Of a stretch of DNA of 64,000 bases, positions 1 through 9,501 are shown piece by piece. How positions within the stretch are numbered: position 1 is the stretch's first letter; every line of letters begins with the position of its first letter. The DNA comes from Lachnospiraceae bacterium (GTDB lineage Bacteria > Bacillota > Clostridia > Lachnospirales > Lachnospiraceae): the NCBI GenBank assembly GCA_028696165.1, contig JAQVHQ010000006.1, forward strand, positions 1 through 64,000, written 5' to 3'. The notes under the pieces are model-generated. The model was given only the letters and a program-made list of their open reading frames with translations. It searched no databases and was not told the DNA's origin. A program made the translations under genes and the position numbers.

Positions 1-12
1 ACTGTTATACAT

Positions 13-90
13 AGAGAACACCTTTCTTTGTCACCGTATTGGTTTAGTCGCTTAATACTTTATCACAAAGTTGGTGTTCTCTTTTTATTT
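13..90 (+). terminator. Terminator-like inverted repeat at window start
   Basis: AGAGAACACC (13-22) pairs with GGTGTTCTCT (73-82), extended by CTTTG (26-30) with CAAAG (66-70), and is followed on the + strand by CTTTTTATTT. This looks like the intrinsic terminator of a + strand gene lying left of the window. The loop is long (about 35 nt), so it could instead be an inverted repeat at the end of a mobile element. Confidence 0.5.
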
Positions 91-106
91 ATTTTCCATT
101 ATCCGA

Positions 107-240
107 ATAAAATTTTACGCTAGCCCCACCACTTATAACTTTTCGCCATTAAAAGAGTGGACTTACCTGATAAAAGTCTCCACCCACCGCCTAATGCTCT
201 TCGCATTTAAAGCGGGGGAGAGCTTACTTGATGAGGTTAA
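107..240 (+). mobile_element. Possible degraded right end of an IS200/IS605-type element
   Basis: No gene is seen at 91-273. Two adjacent hairpins are present: GTGGACTT/AAGTCTCCAC around 157-183, and an imperfect stem CCGC..AATGC / GCATT..GCGG around 187-216, followed by GGGGAGAGCTTACTTGAT. Subterminal hairpins ending in a 'gggag..TTACTTGAT'-like string resemble right ends (and overlapping omegaRNA scaffolds) of IS200/IS605 tnpB elements as I know them. A related string recurs near 27909-27985. No transposase is visible, so this is an inference and it may be wrong. Confidence 0.3.
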
Positions 241-273
241 ATTATACCCAGAAAACAGATGGCAGATATTATA

Positions 274-2145
274 TTACAATTTCTTAGTAAATAAAGCACG
301 AATAGCATTTAATACTGCAATAATCATAACTCCTACATCTGCAAAGATAGCCAGCCACATGTTTGCAATACCAACAGCACCCAGAACCAGGCAAATCAGC
401 TTAATGCCAATGGCAAAATAGATATTCTGATATACAATTCGAATACATTTTCTGGCAATACGAATTGCTTTAGAAATTTTTAACGGGTCATCATCCATCA
501 GTACAATATCTGCTGCCTCAATAGCCGCATCTGATCCTAACGCACCCATAGCAATACCAATATCTGCTCTGGATAAAACAGGTGCATCATTGATTCCATC
601 ACCTACAAATGCAAGCTTATCTTTCTCACCTTTTTGAGCTAACAATTCTTCTACCTTGGTTACCTTATCTCCTGGGAGAAGTTCACTGTAAACCTCGTCT
701 ACCTGGAGTTCTTTTGCAACCTGATCGGCCACTTTCTTAAGATCTCCGGTAAGCATAACTGTTTTAACAACTCCAGCTTTTTTCAGTTTAGCCACAGCCT
801 CTTTAGCTGTTGCTTTCGGTCTGTCAGAAATCAGAATATGTCCTGCATATGCCCCTTTGATGGCAACATGTACAACAGTTCCCACATGATGACAATCCTC
901 ATAAGGAATTCCCATCTTAACCATCAATTTACTATTACCTACTGCAACCTCAACACCGTCAACCTTAGCTTTAACACCATTACCACTAATCTCTTCTACA
1001 TCTGTAACTCTGGACTTATCAATTACCTTTCCATAAGCCTTCTGTAAACTCTTACTGATTGGATGGGTAGAAAAGCTCTCAGCCAAAGCTGCATATTCCA
1101 CAATCAGATCTTTTTCCTGAGTATTGTGATGAATTCCAGTTACTTCAAAAACACCTTCTGTCAAAGTACCAGTCTTGTCAAATACTACATATTTTGTCTG
1201 AGCCAAAGCTTCCAGATAGTTGGAGCCTTTAATCAGAACACCTTCCTTGCTTGCTCCACCGATTCCGGCAAAGAAACTAAGCGGAATACTAACAACCAAA
1301 GCACAAGGACAACTGATAACCAGGAAGGTCAGTGCACGGTAAATCCACTGTCCCCATTCTGGAGAAATATGTAAAAACAACATCGAAAACAATGGTGGCA
1401 GCACAGCCAGCGCAATCGCTCCATAACAGACAGCCGGTGTATAAACACGTGCAAACTTTGTAATAAAGTTTTCAGATTTAGACTTCTTAGAACTTGCGTT
1501 CTCAACCATATCCAGAATCTGAGAAGCTGTAGATTCGCCAAATTCGCGGGAAGTTTGGATTCTAAGCACACCAGATTCATTAATACATCCACTGATAACT
1601 TCATTACCGGCTTCCACCTTACGAGGAAGACTCTCACCAGTCAAAGCACTGGTATTCAGTGTACTGGTACCTTCTACAACCACACCATCAATCGGAATTT
1701 TTTCACCAGGCTGAACCAGAATAACAGTACCAACTTCCACCTCATCCGGATCCACCTTCTCAATCTTACCATCCTTCTCAATATTCGCATAATCCGGACG
1801 AATATCCATCAAATCACTGATATTTCTTCTGCTCTTCCCAACCGCATAACTCTGGAACAATTCTCCAATCTGGTAAAACAGCATAACTGCAACACCTTCC
1901 GAGTAATCCCCCAGCACAATAGCACCAACGGTAGCCACTGCCATCAAGAAATTCTCATCAAATACCTGTCGATTAAGAATACCCTTCCAGGCCTTCAGTA
2001 AGATATCATATCCAATAACCAAATACGGAATCAGATATAACCCCAACTTCAAATATCCATCCTCAACAGGCAGTATTCTTAAAAGAATAATCAAAACAAA
2101 TGCAACAATAATTCTTATTAAAACCTTCTTCTGCTTCTTATTCAA
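274..2145 (-). CDS. Heavy-metal (Zn/Cd/Pb-type) P1B ATPase
   Basis: Membrane ATPase that exports soft divalent metals, 623 aa. Visible in order: N-terminal membrane helices, TGES actuator motif near residue 168, the metal-binding CPC in transmembrane helix 6 near 279-281 (SCPCAL), DKTGT phosphorylation site near 320, the STHPIS histidine of P1B pumps, and GDGINDAP hinge near 513, then two C-terminal helices. It has no N-terminal HMA domain; that domain is encoded as the separate small gene just upstream. The start is TTG at 2145, spaced 7 nt from GGGAGG; no better ATG is in frame. Metal specificity within the Zn/Cd/Pb group cannot be decided from sequence alone. Likely co-transcribed with the HMA gene from the promoter at 2536-2563. 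Confidence 0.93.
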   Translation of the reverse strand: MNKKQKKVLIRIIVAFVLIILLRILPVEDGYLKLGLYLIPYLVIGYDILLKAWKGILNRQVFDENFLMAVATVGAIVLGDYSEGVAVMLFYQIGELFQSYAVGKSRRNISDLMDIRPDYANIEKDGKIEKVDPDEVEVGTVILVQPGEKIPIDGVVVEGTSTLNTSALTGESLPRKVEAGNEVISGCINESGVLRIQTSREFGESTASQILDMVENASSKKSKSENFITKFARVYTPAVCYGAIALAVLPPLFSMLFLHISPEWGQWIYRALTFLVISCPCALVVSIPLSFFAGIGGASKEGVLIKGSNYLEALAQTKYVVFDKTGTLTEGVFEVTGIHHNTQEKDLIVEYAALAESFSTHPISKSLQKAYGKVIDKSRVTDVEEISGNGVKAKVDGVEVAVGNSKLMVKMGIPYEDCHHVGTVVHVAIKGAYAGHILISDRPKATAKEAVAKLKKAGVVKTVMLTGDLKKVADQVAKELQVDEVYSELLPGDKVTKVEELLAQKGEKDKLAFVGDGINDAPVLSRADIGIAMGALGSDAAIEAADIVLMDDDPLKISKAIRIARKCIRIVYQNIYFAIGIKLICLVLGAVGIANMWLAIFADVGVMIIAVLNAIRALFTKKL

Positions 2146-2183
2146 GTGACTGCCTCCCTTTTATCGCTGTCAAAATAAAGTCA

Positions 2184-2207
2184 AAGCGGATATTTTTCAA
2201 TCCGCTT
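2184..2207 (-). other. Intercistronic stem-loop between HMA gene and ATPase
   Basis: AAGCGGAT (2184-2191) pairs perfectly with ATCCGCTT (2200-2207) over an 8-nt loop. It has no strong U-run, so it is more likely an mRNA processing or partial-termination element that raises the small chaperone over the pump than a full terminator. Confidence 0.45.
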
Positions 2208-2244
2208 CGCTGCTTCTCAATATGTAAATATTCAAAAAATAATC

Positions 2245-2463
2245 TTATAAGAAGATCTCACAATCATCTTCAACCTTTTTACAGTTCTTTAAAACTTCCT
2301 GCATAACGGTCTTAGGCTCCTGTCCATCTTCAAACTCAACAGACATCTTCAAAGTCATAAAGTTAACAGTAGCATCCTTAACACCAGCAGTCTTCTTAGC
2401 TGCATCCTCCATCTTATTAGCACAGTTAGCACAATCCACATCAATCTTGTAAGTTTTCTTCAT
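2245..2463 (-). CDS. Heavy-metal-associated (HMA) domain protein
   Basis: A 72-aa single-domain metal-binding protein. The CxxC motif lies in VDCANCANKM near residues 9-12, followed by the ferredoxin-like fold pattern of HMA domains (GVKDATVNFMTLKMSVEF). I chose the ATG at 2463 because AAGGAGA lies 8-9 nt upstream; an upstream in-frame extension begins inside the operator and lacks a ribosome site. It is the first gene of the operon and probably supplies metal to, or acts as the detached N-terminal domain of, the P-type ATPase that follows. The acidic C-terminus (KVEDDCEIFL) is compatible with divalent-metal handling. Confidence 0.88.
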   Translation of the reverse strand: MKKTYKIDVDCANCANKMEDAAKKTAGVKDATVNFMTLKMSVEFEDGQEPKTVMQEVLKNCKKVEDDCEIFL

Positions 2464-2504
2464 AATAAAAATCTCCTTTTCTAAATGTTTTATTTTTATC
2501 GTTT

Positions 2505-2526
2505 CATATGAACAACTATTCATATG
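2505..2526 (-). promoter_or_regulatory. ArsR/SmtB-type operator palindrome
   Basis: Perfect 8-bp arms CATATGAA and TTCATATG flank a 6-bp centre. This matches the TGAA-N6-TTCA pattern known for ArsR/SmtB metal-sensing repressors (CzrA, ZiaR, SmtB). It sits 3-24 bp downstream of the expected transcription start, where a bound repressor would block the metal operon. No arsR gene lies in the window, so the regulator must be elsewhere. Confidence 0.72.
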
Positions 2527-2535
2527 TTTGATTCA

Positions 2536-2563
2536 ATTATATCATCCCTTTCCATTTTGTCAA
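2536..2563 (-). promoter_or_regulatory. Sigma-A promoter of the metal operon
   Basis: On the minus strand, TTGACA (2558-2563) and TATAAT (2536-2541) are both perfect consensus hexamers with a 16-bp spacer. The operator palindrome follows immediately downstream. It drives the HMA and P-type ATPase genes. Confidence 0.8.
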
Positions 2564-2714
2564 TACTTTTTTTAATATTTCTACCATATTTTCATCACCC
2601 TGTTTTTATCCTGCTTTTCACACAAAAGAAATTCCTGGCACTTCCATTGGGTAAGAAACTTTAAATAGTAAATTTTCTTACCCCTATCCTCCCATTCCCA
2701 CCACCCACAAATCC

Positions 2715-3010
2715 CCAGCCGAAATGTTTCGTCCGATTGGCGGGCAGCGCATAGGGTGTTTTTATTGATATGGAATAAGCTGATAAGAATCTTGGCGCGC
2801 AAATGAGCCGATTGCATGGGCGAGAGGGGTTTACCCAAACACCTCTCGAAGGTCCCCTGAAGTGTGTATGCATCAGCATACACGCTGAATGGACCTTAAA
2901 CCCATGCAATCGGCTCATTTGCACGCCTAGATTCTTACAGTGAAATTCCTCTATCAATAAAAACACCCTATGCGCTGCCCGCCAATCGGACGAAACATCT
3001 CGGCGTCCCC
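2715..3010 (-). repeat. Giant imperfect hairpin, element A
   Basis: The outer arms 2719-2770 and 2952-3003 are complementary over about 50 bp. Inside are a conserved bulge string (AAGCTGATAA, 2777-2786), an inner stem, a hairpin at 2821-2848, and a core helix AAGGTCC/GGACCTT (2849-2855 / 2891-2897) that carries CCTGA, a stem GTATGC-ATCA-GCATAC and CTGAATG. Elements B (32785-33106) and C (54323-54603) share this architecture with different stem sequences. It starts 21 nt after the stop codon of the minus-strand gene at 3025-3355, so it is likely in that gene's 3' UTR. No open reading frame here looks real. The rest of the stretch 2564-3024 holds only C-rich flanks (G-rich in the minus-strand transcript). 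Confidence 0.85.
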
Positions 3011-3024
3011 TCTTCCAATCCTCC

Positions 3025-3355
3025 CTACTCCTTCCGAAGCAACTCCCGCGGTGCCTCAATTTCATTAGCAATCGTATGCTCCGTCAGCTCCGACAAAATC
3101 TTAATCTTCTTATTAATAATCGGCCTCATACAATTAGGTACATGCTCCTGATGCGCCCTATGAATCGCAACACACTCCTTACAATTCCCATGATACCGGC
3201 AGGCCTTCTTACAAGAGCAATGGTCCTTCTCCCTATATTCCTCCCGAAACTCCTTCGCAAATTCCTCCTGCAGCCTCAATCCTTCCTTCCTTCCTATTCC
3301 CCTTATGAAACTCCGCCATAGCCTCAATTTCTTTTTGATTACCCTCTATCATCAT
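3025..3355 (-). pseudogene. Cys-rich small protein, out of frame at an AGGA4 tract
   Basis: The C-terminal frame encodes a cysteine/histidine-rich protein (CSCKKACRYHGNC, CVAIHRAHQEHVPNC) resembling the DUF6485-type family; I am not certain of the family. The ribosome site CAGGAGG and ATG at 3355 belong to another frame, which reads MMIEGNQKEIEAMAEFHKGN and then stops. The two frames meet at four tandem copies of AGGA (minus strand; 3280-3295). Removing one 4-bp unit would join them into one protein of about 106 aa. So the gene is either switched off by slipped-strand repeat change, phase-variable, or carries a sequencing error. The next upstream gene is the coiled-coil protein at 3406-3714. 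Confidence 0.6.
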
Positions 3356-3405
3356 AAACACAACCTCCTGAAAAAGTCATCTCAGTCAACTCCAGTATCC
3401 ACACC

Positions 3406-3714
3406 TTATTTCACCCATTTTTTCTTAGCCAACTTCCTCTTCAACACCCTGATTTCCCTATCTTTAAGCGCCACCTGCTCCTCAAGCTCCGCAATATACC
3501 GATCCTTAGCTCCAATCGTCACATGATTCTCATCCATGAACTCCTTCGTCTTCTTCACCGTACTAGAAGCTGCATCCACAGCCGACTGAGTCGTCTCCAC
3601 CAGCACATCCGCTGCCTTCTGAACAAATTCCTCCCGAAACTCCTTATCCTGAACCTTCTGAGCAACATTCTTAAGTTGTTTCGTTCCCTCTTTCACAACA
3701 TCTTTCAAATTCAT
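3406..3714 (-). CDS. Small amphipathic/coiled-coil protein, unknown function
   Basis: 102 aa. The ATG at 3714 has GGGAGG 8 nt upstream; an in-frame extension to 3741 lacks a ribosome site. The N-terminal two-thirds is amphipathic helix (LKDVVKEGTKQLKNVAQKVQ, TTQSAVDAASSTVKKTKEF), and residues 70-100 form a heptad coiled coil (AELEEQVALKDREIRVLKRK) with a basic tail. No signal peptide or transmembrane segment is present. I do not recognise a named family. It resembles small stress or surface-associated helical proteins of Firmicutes only in composition. Confidence 0.65.
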   Translation of the reverse strand: MNLKDVVKEGTKQLKNVAQKVQDKEFREEFVQKAADVLVETTQSAVDAASSTVKKTKEFMDENHVTIGAKDRYIAELEEQVALKDREIRVLKRKLAKKKWVK

Positions 3715-3870
3715 ACACAATACCTCCCAACGTAAATTCATTTTCAGATTCGTTTACAAATCAGTCTGTACATTAGTTTTCTAAATATAGAACTCGCTAT
3801 ACACATCTTACCATAAAATATTCAATCAGTCTCAACCTTTGTCTTATATCTGAGAATCTAAAACTGTAAA

Positions 3871-4103
3871 ACGAGGCATATAGAGTTATAAACGCAACCT
3901 ATGCCTCATTTCTACTTAAATAAAATATAATTTTTAATCAACGAGGCAAGTACAAACCAATATTTCAATTGTGCCTCGCATAAACCAGTTTAACGAGGCA
4001 CAATCAAAATATTTGCTTTATATTTGCCTCATCATACTTGTAACTGACTAGGATAATGGATGAAACGAGGCATAAAATGGATTTTCCCTTGCATTTGCCT
4101 CAA
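3871..4103. repeat. Array of four ACGAGGCA hairpins (array 1)
   Basis: Four units each begin with ACGAGGCA and end with its inverted match TGCCTC: 3871-3909, 3941-3979, 3993-4032 and 4065-4103. The 20-25 nt loops are AT-rich. A homologous four-unit array lies at 27556-27788, with unit order and some loop sequence conserved. It occupies most of the gene-free stretch 3715-4268. Function unknown; it may be an RNA or a dispersed palindromic repeat. Confidence 0.8.
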
Positions 4104-4159
4104 AAGTAGAAAAATATATTCTACTACTCATCCTGTATACACAAAACTTACAAGGTGTC

Positions 4160-4223
4160 CCGGATTTTTTGTGCATACATAGTAACTTAAAAGAAATCCT
4201 CCGGACCTTTTACGCATACATAG
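4160..4223. repeat. Two short direct repeats
   Basis: The string GCATACATAG followed by YAAC occurs at about 4173-4186 and 4213-4226, each preceded by a CCGGA motif and a T-run, giving two units of roughly 38 bp. They lie just beyond the dnaJ terminator. No function inferred. Confidence 0.4.
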
Positions 4224-4224
4224 C

Positions 4225-4260
4225 AACAAAAGCAGCATCAGATTTTCACCCAATGCTGCC
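4225..4260 (-). terminator. Intrinsic terminator of the dnaK operon
   Basis: On the minus strand GCAGCAT (4253-4259) pairs with ATGCTGC (4232-4238) and is followed by TTTTGTTG. It sits 9 nt after the dnaJ stop. Confidence 0.8.
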
Positions 4261-4268
4261 CTAAAATA

Positions 4269-5447
4269 TTAATCTTCAAAAGTCTCTTTCAACTTATCCA
4301 TAAAGCCTTTTTTCTTCTCGCTCTTTTTACCACCCGCACTCTTATCTGCCGGCTTATTGCCACAAGCTGCATCAAAAGCACGGAGAGCTTCCTTCGCTTC
4401 TTCATTCAGTTTTGTTGGAACCTGAACTACTAAAGTGACATAGTGGTCACCACGAACAGATTTGTTTCTCAAAGAAGGCACACCTTTACCTTTCAGACGT
4501 ACTTTCGTATCCGTCTGGGTTCCTGCCTTCACATCATACATTACATCTCCGTCAACGGTACTGATACGCACTTCACCGCCTAATGCTGCCTGTGCATAAG
4601 TAATTGGAGCAGTAGAGAAGATATTCATATCCTGTCTCTGGAATATCGGATGACGGGATACCTGTACTTCTACCAGCAAATCACCTCTTGGTCCGCCGTT
4701 CGTACCTGGTTCACCCTTATCACGAATTCGGATGCTCTGTCCGTTATCAATTCCTGCCGGAATAGAAACTTTGATTTTCTTCTTCTGTGGAATATAACCT
4801 GTTCCACGGCAATCCGGACATTTCTCTTTAATAATCTTACCTGTACCACCACAATCAGGACAAGTCTGAACATTCTGAACCATGCCGAACATAGACTGCT
4901 GAGAATAAACCACCTGACCACGTCCATTACATTTTGGACAGGTTTCCGGACTGGTTCCTGCTTTTGCTCCTGAACCATTACAGGTCTTACAATTCTCCTT
5001 AAGAGTTAATTCCAACTCTTTTTCACAGCCAAATACTGCTTCTTCGAAAGTAACGCGAACTGCTACACGCACATTAGAACCTTTCATCGGGCCATTGTTT
5101 GTACGTCTGCTTCTTCCGCCGCCAAATAAATCACCAAATATATCGCCAAATATGTCGCCCATATCTGCGCCATTAAAATCAAAGCCGCCGAATCCACCGC
5201 CAGCGCCTCCGCCGCCCTGTTCAAATGCAGCGTGTCCGAACTGATCATACTGTCTTCTCTTATCGGCGTCACTAAGTACTCCATAGGCTTCCGTAGCTTC
5301 TTTAAACTTCGCCTCTGCTTCCTGGTCTCCCGGATTCATATCCGGATGATATTTCTTTGCTAATTTACGATATGCTTTTTTCAGAGTCGCATCATCTGCA
5401 CCACGGTCTACGCCCAGGACTTCATAATAATCTCTTTTATCTGCCAT
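4269..5447 (-). CDS. dnaJ: Chaperone protein DnaJ (Hsp40)
   Basis: J-domain co-chaperone that stimulates DnaK ATPase and delivers unfolded clients; cytoplasmic, 392 aa. The J domain is at residues 1-70 with the HPD motif (KYHPDMNPG), followed by a Gly/Phe-rich linker (about 75-115, [14 protein letters not shown]). Four zinc-binding CxxCxGxG repeats follow ([32 protein letters not shown]), then the client-binding beta domains. The C-terminus is Lys-rich. Ribosome site GGAAA precedes the ATG at 5447. It is the last gene of the hrcA-grpE-dnaK-dnaJ operon, with a terminator directly after. Confidence 0.98.
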   Translation of the reverse strand: MADKRDYYEVLGVDRGADDATLKKAYRKLAKKYHPDMNPGDQEAEAKFKEATEAYGVLSDADKRRQYDQFGHAAFEQGGGGAGGGFGGFDFNGADMGDIFGDIFGDLFGGGRSRRTNNGPMKGSNVRVAVRVTFEEAVFGCEKELELTLKENCKTCNGSGAKAGTSPETCPKCNGRGQVVYSQQSMFGMVQNVQTCPDCGGTGKIIKEKCPDCRGTGYIPQKKKIKVSIPAGIDNGQSIRIRDKGEPGTNGGPRGDLLVEVQVSRHPIFQRQDMNIFSTAPITYAQAALGGEVRISTVDGDVMYDVKAGTQTDTKVRLKGKGVPSLRNKSVRGDHYVTLVVQVPTKLNEEAKEALRAFDAACGNKPADKSAGGKKSEKKKGFMDKLKETFED

Positions 5448-5474
5448 TTTTATTTCCTTTCAAAACGTCCATTA

Positions 5475-5508
5475 GGACGGATGTATTTGCTTCGCAAAAC
5501 TTCCGTCC
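5475..5508 (-). other. Stem-loop between dnaK and dnaJ
   Basis: GGACGG (5475-5480) pairs with CCGTCC (5503-5508), with an inner stem TTTGC/GCAAA (5486-5498). It lies in the 113-bp dnaK-dnaJ gap and lacks a clean U-run after it. A processing or attenuation site that lowers dnaJ relative to dnaK is plausible. Confidence 0.45.
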
Positions 5509-5560
5509 CATAGAGACTCCTCATTTTATGAATGCCTTGACATCCAATTTCCTGTTTAGA

Positions 5561-7444
<1,884 letters not shown>

Positions 7445-7489
7445 CTATAATCAACTAATTTTCAGTTAACTTCTGCTATTTTCTGCTGC

Positions 7490-8146
7490 CTAATTGGCTA
7501 CTTTTACCATGCTGTGTCTTACTACGAAGTCTTTGTAAGTATAACCTTTTTGAAATTCTTCTACTACTACGTTCTCACCGACTGTATCATCTTCCACATG
7601 CATTACTGCGTTATGGAAATTCGGATCAAACTCCTGACCTACTGCCTCGATAGCTTTTACACCCATCTCGTCTAATACGGTCAGCATCTGCTTGTAAATC
7701 ATATTCATGCCATCTACAAAAGGATCTCCCTCTACTGCTTCCGGCACGGCCAGCCCTCTCTCGAAGTTATCAACAACCGGAAGTAATTTCTCCACGATTT
7801 CTTTTGCTCCGATGATATACATGCTGGACTTTTCTTTTTCTGTTCTCTTCCGATAATTATCAAATTCTGCCATCTGTCTTGTCAGTTTATCGGTAAGATC
7901 CTCGATTTTCTCATCTTTTGGATCTTTCTTTGCTTTCTTTTTCTTGCCGAATCTTTTCTTTTCTTTCTTCTCGTCAGCTTCTGTCTCTTCTGACTGTTCT
8001 TCGGCTTCTTCCTGAACTTCTTCTGTATCTTCTACAGTTCCCTCAACAGTTTCCTCTGCTTCTGTGGCTTCCTGTGCTGTATCTTCTGCAGTTTCTTCTG
8101 CTGTCTTTATTTCTTCCTCAACCTGATTGTTTTCTTCTGCTGCCAT
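7490..8146 (-). CDS. grpE: Nucleotide exchange factor GrpE
   Basis: DnaK nucleotide exchange factor, 218 aa. The first 60 residues are a highly acidic, Glu-rich disordered arm, then a basic patch (KKEKKRFGKKKKAKKD). These are followed by the dimerising long helix (LTRQMAEFDNYRKRTEKEK) and the C-terminal beta domain with the signature NFHNAVMHVED and VVEEFQKGYTYKDFVVRHSMVKV. The acidic extension is longer than in E. coli GrpE but usual in Clostridia. The gene starts 12 nt after hrcA ends. Confidence 0.97.
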   Translation of the reverse strand: MAAEENNQVEEEIKTAEETAEDTAQEATEAEETVEGTVEDTEEVQEEAEEQSEETEADEKKEKKRFGKKKKAKKDPKDEKIEDLTDKLTRQMAEFDNYRKRTEKEKSSMYIIGAKEIVEKLLPVVDNFERGLAVPEAVEGDPFVDGMNMIYKQMLTVLDEMGVKAIEAVGQEFDPNFHNAVMHVEDDTVGENVVVEEFQKGYTYKDFVVRHSMVKVAN

Positions 8147-8158
8147 GGCTCCGCCTTT

Positions 8159-9190
8159 CTACTCTTTTTTAAATACACTGTCTAATTGCTCTTTCAATGT
8201 TTTCAAAGAATCTACTACATTATCATAATCCATTCGTTTTGGTCCGATGATACCTATGGTACCCTTCATGCCCTCACCCAGTTCATAGGTTGCGGTCACT
8301 ACACTGCAGTCTTTCATGCTCTTTATCGGACTTTCTTCGCCGATATATACCTGAATACCTGTGTTTTCCTCATCTTTCATGGAATCTTTAACCAAATCTG
8401 CAAGTGCCTGCTTTTCTTCAAAGGCTGATATTAATTCTGTTGCCTTGGCTGTATCACTGAGTTCCGGATACTTGAAGATGTTGGTAGCACCGCTGGTATA
8501 GATTTCCATATCCTCTTCTTCTATCTGTATGGTACCTGCTATAGCATCGAGTACCTGGCTGATTACCTCGCTGTGAATGCCGGCCTGTTCTTTTAAGGCG
8601 GCTATCATACCCAGACTGATTTCTTCAGCTGCAAGCCCTGTAAGCTGTGTGTTTAAAAGAAGATTCAATCGAAGCATCTGCTCATCATCGATTGGTTCGT
8701 CAATATCTATTAATTGATTTTTTACAATGTTTCCATCTAAAACTACTACTGATAAAACCTGCGTAGGATTTACTTTGGATAATTGTATGAATTTTAATTT
8801 ATTTCTGTGATACTGAGGAGCTGTTATCATGGTTGCATAGTTCGTATTGGAGGCAAGCATCTTAACTACCTGCTTTAGAACTTTCTCCATACGGTCTGTC
8901 TTTTGAATCATCATTTCCTTAATCTCTGCAACTTCCTTTTCCTTCTCCTGCATCATGGTATCTACATACAATCGATATCCCTTATCAGATGGAATTCTGC
9001 CGGCTGAAGTATGAGGCTGTACGATGTATCCTAATTCCTCCAAATCCGACATCTCATTACGGATGGTTGCGGAACTGACATTTAAGTCTGCATATTTGGA
9101 AATGGTCCGCGATCCAACCGGTTCGCCTGTTGCCAGGTAGGTTTTTATAATTGCTGTTAGTATCTTCTGTTTACGCTCGTCTAATTCCAT
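8159..9190 (-). CDS. hrcA: Heat-inducible repressor HrcA
   Basis: Repressor of class I heat-shock genes, 343 aa. The N-terminal winged helix (MELDERKQKILTAIIKTYL, then EPVGSRTISKYADLNVSSAT) binds the CIRCE inverted repeat located 35 bp upstream of its own start. The C-terminal GAF-like domain carries the usual GLLNTQL- and GPKRMDYDNVV-type stretches. Its activity is known to depend on GroEL in Firmicutes. It is the first gene of the operon and autoregulated. Confidence 0.97.
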   Translation of the reverse strand: MELDERKQKILTAIIKTYLATGEPVGSRTISKYADLNVSSATIRNEMSDLEELGYIVQPHTSAGRIPSDKGYRLYVDTMMQEKEKEVAEIKEMMIQKTDRMEKVLKQVVKMLASNTNYATMITAPQYHRNKLKFIQLSKVNPTQVLSVVVLDGNIVKNQLIDIDEPIDDEQMLRLNLLLNTQLTGLAAEEISLGMIAALKEQAGIHSEVISQVLDAIAGTIQIEEEDMEIYTSGATNIFKYPELSDTAKATELISAFEEKQALADLVKDSMKDEENTGIQVYIGEESPIKSMKDCSVVTATYELGEGMKGTIGIIGPKRMDYDNVVDSLKTLKEQLDSVFKKE

Positions 9191-9224
9191 GCATTCCGCT
9201 CCTTTCCGATTTGTTTTTATTTTG

Positions 9225-9251
9225 TTAGCACTCGTTTTGGTGGAGTGCTAA
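9225..9251 (-). promoter_or_regulatory. CIRCE operator
   Basis: Perfect consensus TTAGCACTC-N9-GAGTGCTAA. It lies between the hrcA promoter and start codon and is the HrcA binding site. Confidence 0.98.
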
Positions 9252-9264
9252 CATCTATGTTCTT

Positions 9265-9293
9265 AAGATACCACCTTGATTTTTATTTGTCAA
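9265..9293 (-). promoter_or_regulatory. Promoter of the hrcA-grpE-dnaK-dnaJ operon
   Basis: On the minus strand TTGACA (9288-9293), 17-bp spacer, TATCTT (9265-9270). The CIRCE operator begins 13 bp downstream of the -10 box. Confidence 0.85.
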
Positions 9294-9402
9294 CATTGTT
9301 TATATATTTTTTATATTTTTCTTTTCCTTTTAATAATGTCGTTATGGGCAGAAGTATTCGATTTTCTTCATAGCTTTCTAAAGTTCTGCCTTTTTTCAAA
9401 AC

Positions 9403-9455
9403 ACAGAACAAACATTCGCTTTGTTCTGTACTTTTCTTATACCCTTTGGTATAAT
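9403..9455 (+). promoter_or_regulatory. uvrB promoter region with 10-bp inverted repeat
   Basis: ACAGAACAAA (9403-9412) and TTTGTTCTGT (9420-9429) are perfect inverted arms around a 7-nt loop; a TATAAT -10 box is at 9450-9455. Inside it, GAAC-N4-ATTC (9406-9417) is one base from the Firmicutes LexA box core GAAC-N4-GTTC. SOS control of uvrB is known in Bacillus; here it is an inference. Confidence 0.5.
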
Positions 9456-9501
9456 GAAAGAAGTAACGCTATACCCCAAGATTCATAAAGGAGGAGCTTT
9501 C

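Noticed and set aside
2581..3071. Minus-strand reading frames across element A (100 and 136 codons)
   Set aside because: They run through the arms of a palindrome, lack ribosome sites and known motifs, and overlap the Cys-rich gene.
3871..4103. CRISPR array from repeated ACGAGGCA
   Set aside because: The repeat is only 8 bp, occurs in inverted pairs and has irregular spacing; no cas genes.
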